Shown one piece after another: positions 25,600 to 35,667 of a stretch of DNA of 64,000 nt. The position numbers and the translations under genes were made by a program. Each line of letters begins with the position of its first letter. Position 1 is the first letter of the stretch. Source of the stretch: Zygnema cylindricum (Eukaryota; Streptophyta; Zygnematophyceae; Zygnematales; Zygnemataceae); NCBI GenBank assembly GCA_037447655.1, contig JBBHKE010001305.1, positions 124,001 to 188,000 of the forward strand. Direction: 5' to 3'. The notes under the pieces were generated by a model that ran no database searches, was not told where the DNA came from, and saw only the letters and a list, made by a program, of their open reading frames with translations.

Positions 25600-27899
25600 C
25601 ATGTTTGAAGTAATGAAGGCGCAAGTAACGATTGACATAGGAACACTTTGAAAATTACACCGTAAATTTTGCGTTAAAATCCAAAGTAACGTTTCAAAGT
25701 TTCAGTTACATGGGAACAAGCCCTAAAACGTCTTATCTCTGTTCATACTTGCCGGATTGGAAATTCGACGGTTCCGATTGAACGAAAATGTTTTCACCTT
25801 CCGATAGGTGATCTCCAATCATAAATCCAACACGTCTGTACGGAGATAATATGTTTTAAGCAGCTTAAAAAACAGTAATATATGAGCGATTCACAGTGTA
25901 TTGTACAGTAAACACATGACAGACGAATAGAAACCGCCGTATGGGTAAAATATTTATCTCTTCTAGATTAATATACGTAAAGGGATAAAACAACAAAGCG
26001 CTTTCGGGCTTTTGACGACTTTTATTGGACTGGCAAGATGCAGCTAGGATTGACTTCGCCATATCTGGCGGTATATTCTCATCTAGACGGCTCATTGTTA
26101 ACATTGTGAATATATCCCCATCTTTATACAAATTATAGACCTTTGGTTGTCCGTTTGAAAATTTTTAAATAGGCCCACTTTCCGTCCGTCTGCACCCGTA
26201 AATGGAGTGTCCCCCGGCCGACGTCAACAAACGGGTAATGTTGCCCCTCAGCCCACGTCAGCGACCAGGTAGCTTTGTCCCTCGGCCTACGTCGGCAAAC
26301 GAGTAATTTTGTCTCTCTCCTAATGTCAACAAAAGGGTAGCTTTCAAAGTACTCCCTCGGCAATCGTTTTTGACCATTGATCTTGTAAATGAATAAAGAA
26401 AAAGACGCCACCTGCACTAAAGAGTTTCCAGCCGTCAATCATTCATTCGTGACCGTCCGATTATAGGATGTTGGGAGTTCATAAGATAGCGGTCATTTTC
26501 AACAAGTACAATTTCATGTCGTAAATTCTTCGCTCGATTTTCCGTCAATCGTTGTGTTGCTTTGGGTCGCGTATACAAATATCCGTAGGAACGACTTGAA
26601 TTAGTACAACAAAACGAGGACGTTTTGGTAAACAGGACACGGTCCATGCGCATGATAAAGGGGCATGTTATACGGGCATGATAAAATAGGACACGGTCCA
26701 TGCCCGTGTAACGAGCGTTGATATATTAGTTATCACTAAAAAACTGCCTGCGACGCAAAGTGCTTTGTCGTTTAGTGTTGTAAACAGTACGATGTTTAAC
26801 CGTATAGAATCCGAAAGCGTAAAATAATCCAAATGTTAACAGAGTTGTGTCCGCTTTCCTTTAAAACAATATCCAAAATAAAATAAAATACCTTCCATGC
26901 GCGACCGATTCGTCAACGACTAAGGTAGTTGGTTCTGCAGCTGCCGTGCAAATGTCATAATAAACGACAATGCGCAAAAAAAGATAAAATCATAATGACA
27001 GAGCAAAAGCGCCTTGTGGCGCTGCAGGCGGTGTAGGCAGACAACGCGTTTCCCGTTCAACAATTAACGTTGGAAACCGTAGGAAAAATAATTTATTTCC
27101 AAAAAATATATGGTTAAACCGTCTAGGTACAACCGTGACTTGGGGCACTTTTGCATGCAGCCGAAACTTTAGTCTTGTAACTTTGTTTTTAGCGAAGATT
27201 CTGTTGAAAATTATAATCTTTATATTCAGTTGATACGGTTGTGAGAGAAGACCAAAAAGACTTCGAATATTTTCTAAGTAGTTTTATGTAATACTTACCT
27301 TTATTAGTATTACAGTAGCAAAAGTACAGTAGAGTGTGTTGTACCTTTGCCAGTTTTACAAAGTGGCGCTGACACGAAACACGCAGTAGACAATTGGAAT
27401 CGCTGGATCAGACGGAATGAATCTGGTCCGGATACTTCGTAAAATATATGGTAGAGTATTTTTTGAATCATACGGATATTTTGGAAATATATGCTACGGG
27501 ACATTTCTATGGTCATTGATTGGAAACGTCCGGATATTTTAGAAATGTTTGGTACGGTACGTTTTATGATCATTGATTTCGAGTCGTGTCGAAGGACGCG
27601 ATTAACTTGGGACCACAAACATGATTCACGTGGGACCACAAGTGACAAAGCACTCAAGTGCTCCATACTACACTACGACAGTTGGTTGGACTTTAGAGAT
27701 CACCGTGACTAAGCACCCAGAATGTTTATTGTACGATACGCCATCTGAAAATATTTGAATAACATTGTTTTGTAGTTTAGTGTAATAAAAATTATTGTTT
27801 CATTAATCAGGTCATTCGAAAATAATAATTAGGTTTTTGGAGGTACTCACGGTACAGTAAAGTACAGGTTGTTTACTTTGTGGTTAGTCAAGAAAATAT
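25600..27899. other. Intergenic, minisatellites only
   Basis: No gene is supported. At about 26205-26360 there are four diverged ~37-bp units built on CCCTCGGCCNACGTCNNCAAACGGGTA. At 26634-26712 GGACACGGTCCATGC appears twice in direct orientation. The rest is AT-rich with scattered GTAC. Confidence 0.55.
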
Positions 27900-28428
27900 T
27901 GTTGTACAGGCACCCCTATTAGTGTGACTAGTAGAACTCACTGTGTGTAAAAGGGACAATATAGCACACAGCACGCCACAATGCACAACGGAAATCACCA
28001 AGGATCTTCCCGTAGCAACAGTAGTAGCACACAGCACTGGCAGACAAGGTTGCGCTTTATTACTTGGAAGAGAGTACAAGGTTGCGCTTGCTGCGTAGGT
28101 CTACTTCTAGTCCTCTATTTACAAGCCTACCTGACTATTTAAACAAGCTAGCTGCTAGTCAACCTAGTACGATACAACTATACACGTGGACCTTCCCGGT
28201 CAACCTAGATCTATCCAAACATTCTTCCAGAACTATATCGCTCATTCTACATTCTGCGGCGTTGATATGCTGCGCTGCTATGTTGCGGCGCTACTAAGTT
28301 GTTACGCCGCTAAGTTGCTATGCTGCTACACTGCGTTGGTCTGGAATCGCTGTTGCGCTGTTCTGGAACCGCAACTATAGCAGCCTAGCCCTAGCCACTA
28401 AGTACCCGAATCCTGTAACCCTGTTACA
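27900..28428 (-). repeat. 3' LTR of small LTR element F
   Basis: On the minus strand this 529-bp block starts TGTAACAGGGTTACAGG right after a purine-rich tract (AGAGGGAGGCA) and ends GTGCCTGTACAACA, the TG...CA form of an LTR. It contains AATAAAG (near 28050) and GCGCAAC repeats that recur in the leader at 29500-29880. The 5-bp outer flank is AATAT. AATAT also occurs at 29877-29881, but no 5' LTR remains there. Confidence 0.65.
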
Positions 28429-28473
28429 ATGCCTCCCTCTAAGGATTTAGCGTCCCGCTGAACCTTGACTGAC

Positions 28474-29491
28474 TCAGGGAAATTGCAACTGCCGGAGTAT
28501 ATCGTATGTTTCCTCGCGATACTCCTCGAACTCCTGGCGAAGGGCGTCGAGTTGATGTCATGGAGGCGGACATCCCACGGGTGATACTGACGGAGTAACC
28601 CAGGAACATCTATCCGGCACCGGTAGTTGTCCTCCACTACTTCCACAAACGGAAGAGTATGTGGGTTTAACTGCACATAACCCTTATGATTGTTCCCGAG
28701 GTCTTTTTTTCTCATAAAATTCCAAGCCGGGTGTGATGGTACGCTGGCGGGAATAAAGATAGGATCCCCCTTATGATTGTTCTCGAGGTCTTTTGTTCTC
28801 ATAAAATTCCAAGCCGGGTGTGATGGTACGCTGGCGGGAATAAAGATAGGATCCCTAGGTTTTCCGGTACGCCACTCCACGGGCCACTCCTGGGGATCCC
28901 AATACAAGCGTTTCGCGAAGCTGAAGGTGAGATTTGGATGTTGTGTGTCGGCAAGAAGTGGAAAGAGGTAATCGGGAATTTCCTCTCCTTTTTCACTCTC
29001 CTCGGCCGTCTCCCTTTGATTTCCCCGAAGGAGATACACCTCATCCCCACTAGGGTATTGTGCTTCCGCTTTCTTTTCCGCGCTTTCGGAGGACTGCTCG
29101 TCAGCGGTACTCTCCTTGTTGGGGTCCCTCATCACCTCCAGATCCGAGGCGCGCTCCTCAATTGTCGGAGGCGTTGGTTCTCGTTCTGGTTCCCCCGCCT
29201 CCGAGAGCTCATGATTTTCTTCATATTCTTGATCCCATTCCCGGGTTAGAGTGTATTCGGGTCCTGTGAACTTTCCCACCCCTCCCCTCCACTGCTCCCT
29301 GCCGGCCCTGCCTCGCTACTGGCGGTTTCTTCTGGTTCCGGCTGCGCTTCTACCTCTCTTCTCCGGTCTGCCTCTACCATGGCCTCCGCCGCCATTAATA
29401 ATCTCTGGGGACGGGTCACATCCTCTTGCCCAACTCGTACAAGTCTCCTCCTTTTCGGTGGTGGCGAGGACGACGAGGCCATAGACACCAT
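28474..29491 (-). pseudogene. Unrecognised ORF of LTR element F (two frameshifts)
   Basis: The frame starts at ATG 29491 or 29482. It opens with MASSSSPPPKRRRLV, a nuclear-localisation-like basic cluster, followed by Glu/Pro-rich acidic linkers and a better-ordered C-terminal half with many Trp/Pro/His. Coding is continuous except for a shift near 29250 and another near 28530. After the second, the frame ending EETYDILRQLQFP stops at 28474. A 29-residue block beginning DPIFIPASVP is duplicated in tandem (87 bp, 28681-28854). It sits directly before a purine tract and LTR, so it is the only product of a small pol-less LTR element. It is probably gag-like by position, but I recognise no domain or zinc knuckle. 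Function unknown. Confidence 0.55.
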
Positions 29492-29966
29492 TGTACAAGA
29501 CAATTCTGGTAATTCCAGAAGTGAAGGCAAACTGACTGTGCGGAGGGAAGTAATTTCTAAGCTGCCGAGACTAGGTTGGTCGCGAGGGTGGATGGCGGCT
29601 TTATCAACGAGTGTTGAGGGTTTCACTTCTGAAGCGTCGCAGCGTGCGAGGGTATCGCAGCGTCCAACATTTATAAAGTTGCGCTGTTGCGGCGAAACTG
29701 AGGGTTCGTTGTTACCAACTTGGTGAAACACAATTGCGCCGTTGCGCTTCCCTGTCAGCGCAACGGTGGCGTTGCGATCCTCTGACGGCATCTTAACCAT
29801 GTTGCGCTGCGGTGGCTGCGCTGCTATAGCGCTGCAGCGCGGTAACATTGGCGCTGCGTTCCTTTGCCGTATCCCCAATATAATTGCGATGGTTGCGACA
29901 CCGCGCTTCGCTCTTGTATTGCGGCTGCGAGGCAGATTCCATGTCCTCCATTCTTTACACGTAGAT

Positions 29967-30600
29967 CGTTGGAAGCCTTATCTACTTCATGAACTGTACA
30001 CGTCTGGATATTTCAGCAGCTGTTGGAGCCTTAAGCCGAAGTTTGCAAAATCCAAAGAAGTCAGACTGGGAGGCAGCAAAGAGAGTTCTTTGATATCTTG
30101 TAGGAACTCCAAACCCCCGACTCTCTCTCGGTGGAGAGGAAGTAAAATTTCAAACTTGGAGCGATGCGAGTTATGGGGATATGCCAAGCTGACTCTCTAC
30201 CAGTGGATACATTGAGAAGATTGGAAGTGGGACATGTTGTTGGAGCAGCAAACTTCAGAAGGTGACAGCTCAGTCCACTATGGAGATTAAGTACATGGTG
30301 GCTAGCGCAGCCGTCAAGGAGTTACTTTGGGTAAAGTCTCTCATTCAAGAGCTTTTGTTTATGCAATTAAGAGCTTAAATAGTGTGGTGTGACAATTAGG
30401 CTGCTATTGCCATTGTATCTAACCTTAGCCATCACTTTAAGAGCAAGCATATTGATATCAAGCTACACTTTGTGAGAGAGAACGTTATGGGAAGAGTTTT
30501 TAAACTCAATTATTTACCAGATGAGGAGATGGTTGGTGACATGATGACTAAACCCTTGCCTACATCTAAATGAAAGTTTTGCAAAGAGGCATGTGGCTTA
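29967..30600 (+). pseudogene. Ty1/copia RT-RNase H remnant 1
   Basis: This is decayed copia sequence. LIYFMNCTRLDI at 29967 is the usual end of reverse transcriptase. It is followed by an RNase H stretch with WSDASYGD (about 30155), a STMEIKYM-like motif (about 30280) and GDMMTKPLP near 30540, the typical C-terminus of copia pol. Stops and frameshifts are frequent. The purine tract TTTAGGGGAG (30622-30631) and a TG-starting LTR follow. Everything upstream of RT is missing. Confidence 0.8.
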
Positions 30601-30631
30601 GCTGGCTAGCAAAGTCTGAAGCTTTAGGGGA

Positions 30632-31430
30632 GTGTTGTTTTGGAAAGCTTTAGTCCTCTCTATGCCTCAAGAGTGAGGGAGAGAGAGTTTCACGATTTAG
30701 CATATGTTTGGTTGTAAGTTCGGTTTATTACACACTAGAATTGATGTTCCACTAGATCGGTAGGGAGTACACCTTTGTATACACTCTTGAGAGAGAAGTC
30801 ACTACAAGAAAGAAGACACTCTTGAATATTCGGTTGTTGGTGCATAGATACACTTGAGGACGAAATGGCACATGGAGATTTGTCTACGGTGCCGAATCAA
30901 ATATGTACGCGGCGGACAGAGACCAACGACAAATTCTGGTCCGTGTAAATCACATACACGAAAAATGACGTGGCATATAGAATTTTACCCTTTTTTAAAT
31001 ATCTGGTTAAATAGATTTTTTGTCTTGGTTAAGTAGATTTTTTGTCTTTGTGTGGTTAGCTGATTAGTAAAGGAATATTTTTGTATGGCGTACCTTGTTC
31101 GGTTCAAGCCGTAGGTATTTATTGTACGGTTTGTATGCCTCCGTACGCTCAGCTGCATAGGATTCAGTGTATATTAGTAGGACTTATACAATTTTGTATG
31201 AATGAACACTTTGAATTCAAAAACTGTACAACCTGTTTTTGACATTTTTGACATTTTTATCTGTGAATATCTCACACATCTGTGAGCAATATTTTTTGTA
31301 ATTATGTGTGTTTGTTCATCTTTATATAATATACATTATGGTAGATTTTCATAGATATTGTGATTATCGTTTGGGTTTTATCAATTGTTGAAGTTGCACA
31401 ATTTTCAGACCGGTTTTTTTGAAAGTTTAT
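30632..31430 (+). repeat. 3' LTR of copia remnant 1 (element A family; right end approximate)
   Basis: It starts TGTTGTTTTGGAAAGC just after the polypurine tract. It shares TATGCCTCCGTACG (near 31134) and GTAGGACTTA with the LTRs at 44557 and 48163. The right boundary was not fixed. Confidence 0.6.
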
Positions 31431-31448
31431 TACTTCGTTTGGTTCCGA

Positions 31449-32283
31449 GATGAGTACACTGGCGTCCTCGTCGTCTTCGGCTCCGGCTATTGTCTCAAAA
31501 CAACACCACTCCCATGGAATTAAAGAAAGTAAGTGATGGAAGTGTAGAAAGAGGAGTGATAATCTTAGATGATCAGATGAGTCCAGAAGAGAGATAGTTT
31601 ATGAAGTCTATTCCTTACAAGCATTTGTAGGAAGCTTAATCTACTTTATGAACTGTATTAGGCCGAACATAGCGGCATCAGTTGGAGTCATCAGTAGGTG
31701 TCTTAATGATCCTACGAAGAGAGATTGGGAGGCAGTTAAAAGAGTCATGAGATATCTGGTGGGAACCAAGGATTTATGGTTGCATTTGGGAGGGGAGCAC
31801 AACGACCTAACTTCTTAGAGTGATGCCCGTTATGGGGATGCACCTATGAGAAGATGCACCTCTAGGTATGTGTTGTATATGGGAGAAGGTGCTTGTAGTT
31901 GGAGTAGCAAGCAAGAAGAGGTGGTTGCTAAGTCCACTATGAAGGCTGAGTACATGGCCTCTTGTTCTGTTGTGAAAGAGTTGATGTCGGTCAAGTCTTT
32001 ATTGCAAAAAATGGGGAATATGAAGGAGGGAGTGCATGGAGTGTTTTGTGATAATCATGCTGCCATTGCAATTCCAGCCAATCCGAAACTTCATTTCAAA
32101 GCTAAACCTATGGACATAAGATTAAGTTTTGTGAGGGAAAAAGTTGAAAATAAAATTGTCATTCTTTTGTACAAGGGTGATGAAGATATGGTAGCTGATA
32201 TGATGACCAAACCTTTACCCTCTCCCAAGTTAAATTATTATAGAGAAAAGTGTGGATTAAAAGAGAAATTGAAATTAGACTAG
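31449..32283 (+). pseudogene. Internally deleted copia element E: gag start fused to RNase H
   Basis: ATG at about 31450 begins MSTLASSSSSAP, typical of a copia gag start. Within about 60 bases the sequence jumps to the end of reverse transcriptase (MELKKVSD...; LIYFMNC near 31650) and runs through RNase H: WLHLGGEHNDL, RYGDAPMRRCTS, STMKAEYMASC, VFCDNHAAIAIP and DMMTKPLP (about 32198). The last ~145 codons (31846-32283) are open and end at TAG. The normal DNH/DNQ region of copia RNase H is visible. Protease, integrase and most of RT are gone, so the copy cannot move alone. A purine tract AAAATAAGGGAAG (32284-32297) leads into the LTR. Confidence 0.75.
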
Positions 32284-32297
32284 AAAATAAGGGAAGT

Positions 32298-33220
32298 GTT
32301 GAAATCACTAGATTTAGGAGAAATTTTCTAGGTCTTAATAGATTAAAGGTAAAAGAGAAAACGTAGGCAGCCTGTCTCCACCTCCTCTTTCTAGCCCCCA
32401 TACTTGTTGTAGTAACTGAAGGAAATAGAGGAAGGTGGAGCCATGGATGCCTCAGTTCCGTAGGCAAGGCCAAAGAGTGACATAAGTAACTCTTTAACAA
32501 AAAAGTAGAGTCCGGCAGGACTCGAACCTCCAACCGGCAAAGCGAGGCGTAGCCGCCAGCTCTAACCGGTCTATCGTAAGAGTTCGTTAGACAACATAAG
32601 GTTTGAATGCTATTTAAACATTGTTTAGGACCTTTAAACCGATTAACGAAATTAGAGATAAAAGACATAGAGACTAGTTGGAAAATAGTGCGAACAAATA
32701 CCGGCATGAAACAAATCTATCGTACATTTGGTTTAGACATCTAGTATTTAAAGCCGGTTAGGATCCTACGGCGCACATCATCGCCGCGATCACGGAATGG
32801 CTGATTTGGCGGTTTTCGGGCGTGCCATAACTTGGCGCCACGTGGCAAGTAAGCATTGGGAATCGAGAATCCGAGGGAGCATGAGGACTCAAAGAGACCG
32901 ACGTCCACTCCATGGCCTTGTCGTACAAAGGCCGTACAGAAATGACATCCGCCATAATACCGTTGTGTGTTGTACAGTCTTCTGTTTGGTTCGTACATCA
33001 GCAGATAGGGTTTGTGAGAGGGGTTTAGGACTTAGAGGATTGAGGACGTAGCCACCTCTCTCCCAATAAGCTTGTATATATATTGGCATTTTTGCCACTT
33101 CATAACTAATCGCTTGGTTGAGAGTTTTTTATGATTCTTTTTGTGGTAGACTCAAGGGAGTCAAGTCTTCACACGGGTGCAGTTAGATTCTCTATTGGCT
33201 TGCTTGGGTAGCAGTGGTCT
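32298..33220 (+). repeat. 3' LTR of element E (right end approximate)
   Basis: It starts TGTTGAAATCACTAG after the polypurine tract and shares the order of landmarks with the minus-strand LTRs at 35668-36813, 51125-52376 and 54263-55470: TTTTCTAGGTCT, a C-rich box, an antisense tRNA-like module, GGACTTA...ACCTCTCTC, then GTAGACTCAAGGGAGT. The right end lies near 33220, where GGTCTCAGTTGAAA resembles the usual end. Confidence 0.65.
32499..32580 (-). other. Antisense tRNA-like module inside the LTR
   Basis: On the minus strand the order is a D-arm/box-A-like GACCGGTTAGAGCTGG (32556-32571), then GGTTCGAGTCC (32518-32528), an exact match to the pol III box B and T-loop, then a run of six T (32499-32504) as terminator. 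The acceptor stem does not pair cleanly and the box A region seems shortened, so I do not call a functional tRNA gene. Equivalent positions in related LTRs keep a weaker copy (36598, 52147, 55241). It is probably tRNA-derived. Confidence 0.55.
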
Positions 33221-33376
33221 CAGTTGAAAGTGGGTTAGTCAAAAACTACCTACAGGCTTACTGAATTCAGTAGTCCAATAGGTGACACAGAATTTCAAGG
33301 AGCAACCGTGACTCCCTGGGTGACAGGCGCCAGCAATAAAGCCAGGTGGTAGAATGGTTGTACACAAATTGCACTG

Positions 33377-35039
33377 GCCACTGTAGCTTTGTGTAGTGTA
33401 CAGTCTTTTGATTGGTCTATTGTTCAGTAGGCCATCTTTGGCGAGCAATAATTGACAACTAACGAGAGTGTCGTGCATGTGTCTAATCAAACCAAGAAAC
33501 ATGCAACATTACCAGCTGGCGAGTAGAAAACGTGGAATAGACAAGAGCAAAGCACATCCCGAAGCAAAAAGAATAATAATACAAAGCTAAAATGAATATG
33601 ACAATGTAAAAATGAGATAACAGGTGGAAAGCATAAAAGGTGAAAGGTGAGTGGGAAGCCGAGGGAGAGATCCATTTATTACTAAGCCGATGGGTAGCCA
33701 CTAGGCTCCACGGTCTGGGCGTATTCCTTACAGGAGTTAGGTCTAGGATTTTAAATAAAGAAAACAAAACCAGAAAAATGCAAGAAACCAACAATAAAAA
33801 TCTGCAGTGAATCCGAGATAACCGGATCTTGGCACGCTGATTGCAGAAAATTACAACAAGAAAACAAGCACTGAAAATACGTAAAGAATCCGAGATTACC
33901 GAATTCTAACAAACGAGTAAAAATAGTAACAAGAAAATACAAGAAAACAACGTTAAAAATCTGCACGAAATCCGAGAAAACCAGATTTTGACACACTAAT
34001 AACCAATTGCAGAAAATGATAACGGGAAGCAAGCAATGGAAAATGGTAGAGAATCCGAGATAACCAGATTATAACAAACCACCAGCGAACTCCAACAAAA
34101 GCCACAGAAATTAGACAACAAAATGTCAAACACTAATTCAGAGAAGGCATCCACAAAGGTTTAGAAACAGCCTGAGAAAGTAGGCGGAATCCAAACTAGA
34201 AGAGGTTGTTGAAGGGAAACCGTGCGGACTCCGGCCGAAACCGAGTGAATTAACTTGTAGGGCTTACAATAAAAGTATAATAAGGAAAGAGAAAAGCTAA
34301 GCGCTGAAAAAACTAAGGCAGAAAAAGCCTTGCAGGGAAAAAACTGACAATTTGACTAAGGAAAAAGACAAGGGAAAAAGACAGAAAGATCTAAGTCCTC
34401 TTCGACCAATTCCTGTACTCTCAAATTATGAGAGTACGAACCTAACGCAATCGTCTAAGTACTAACGAAATAACCAAAGTACTACTTTCTGACATTTGCT
34501 AACTAACCAATCATGTGAGAGTATTTCACTGTACAATTTGTGACTAGTTTGGGTTCTGGCCAATAAGCGACCAGGACCATATGCCTACGTTACAAAATTC
34601 ACAATCCGCGGATTAAAACCCTTCCTAACTACATGTATGCGTGAACCTACATGGGTTCACGACTTCAATGTGAACCAAAAATCGAAGAGCCAACAAACGC
34701 TCCGCGTACACGCGATTCGTAAATCGCGAAATTCCAACTGAAGTGAAAGTACAGGCGAAAATAAAAGTACAAATGTAATATCGTGGAGGTTCGTTCATCT
34801 TGTTTCGTACGACCTCCAAACGATATCCGCGTACGCCATTCGAATCGTGCACCTTCAAATCGCGCACGCAAATATGTATCTCCGTGTCACCAGCGGAATT
34901 CTCGGCGTCTTTTCGAAGTAAGTACACAATAAATCCTGCATTCAAGCATGATTTTAACACAACCGGAATTAGTGTAGCCTCAACCCGTAATATTCTTACA
35001 AATAAACGAAATACATGTCCCGACACAAAGCGGCATGAC
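33377..35039 (-). repeat. LTR-like repeat of family D, copy 1
   Basis: This block is almost identical to 38706-40341 over about 1.65 kb, same orientation. Read on the minus strand it starts TGTCATGCCGC (35039), as does the plus-strand D element at 57887. It contains a pair of GAATCCGAGATAACCGGAT-type direct repeats (33810, 33880, 33970, 34050) and CCTAGTGGCTACC. Small open frames inside are low-complexity and not credited. Confidence 0.7.
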
Positions 35040-35667
35040 AAGAGCAAACTCAACAATTATTTTTGCGTCTGACTCAGGGGAGTCGGGTCCTCAGAGAATG
35101 GAGTCATGTACTCAGAGAGTGAGTCAGGTACTCACAAAGTAAGGCTGGTCAAAATACTTGCGTGCCCTTATTGATTAGGAAAATCAAGAGGGCATACATT
35201 ATCCTAAAGGCTTTATTTAGGCTGCCCTGTCAGTGGGTAAATGGAGACCACATAATTGCACAATGACAGTTAGGAGAAAATTAAATAACAATTTATACTT
35301 ATAAAGGTGAGAGCATGAATGACAATTGTAATGTTCTTGCAAAACTGTTTGTTGAGCTAGCTATAGTAACCCATAGACTGAGAGATAGAAAATAAACACA
35401 ATAATTATGAAGCTGCTTTAAGATTATAAAAACATTATAAATAAGGTGCAAGCTCTAGAAAAAAGGTACTGGAAAGGAACTAGAACTGGATGACTTACAC
35501 AGTTGGTATGATCCTAGTTAAAAAAAATACCATTGAGTTGAGAAGAGGAAGCCCAAGCTTGCACGCATTGGCTACTAGGACTAAGTAGCGCAAATGGAGA
35601 AATCTCTATCAAAACTTTGCAAGATGAGGCCGAGGAGGTGGAAGAACTGATCGACAAGGGAGAGGAG
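35040..35667. other. Spacer between D repeat and copia derivative C2
   Basis: It begins with GACTCAGGGGAGTCGGGTC and three GTCAGGTACTCA-type repeats (35070-35150), which recall the end part of a copia LTR. The rest is AT-rich with no credible ORF. Confidence 0.5.

Noticed and set aside
32499-32580. Functional tRNA gene on the minus strand.
   Set aside because: Box B and the T-run are good, but the acceptor stem does not pair and the D-arm region is shortened. It is described instead as a tRNA-like module.
33483-34032. Hydrophobic Phe/Leu/Ser-rich open frames suggesting small membrane proteins.
   Set aside because: They lie inside the D LTR-like repeat and are low-complexity translations of AT-rich repeats.
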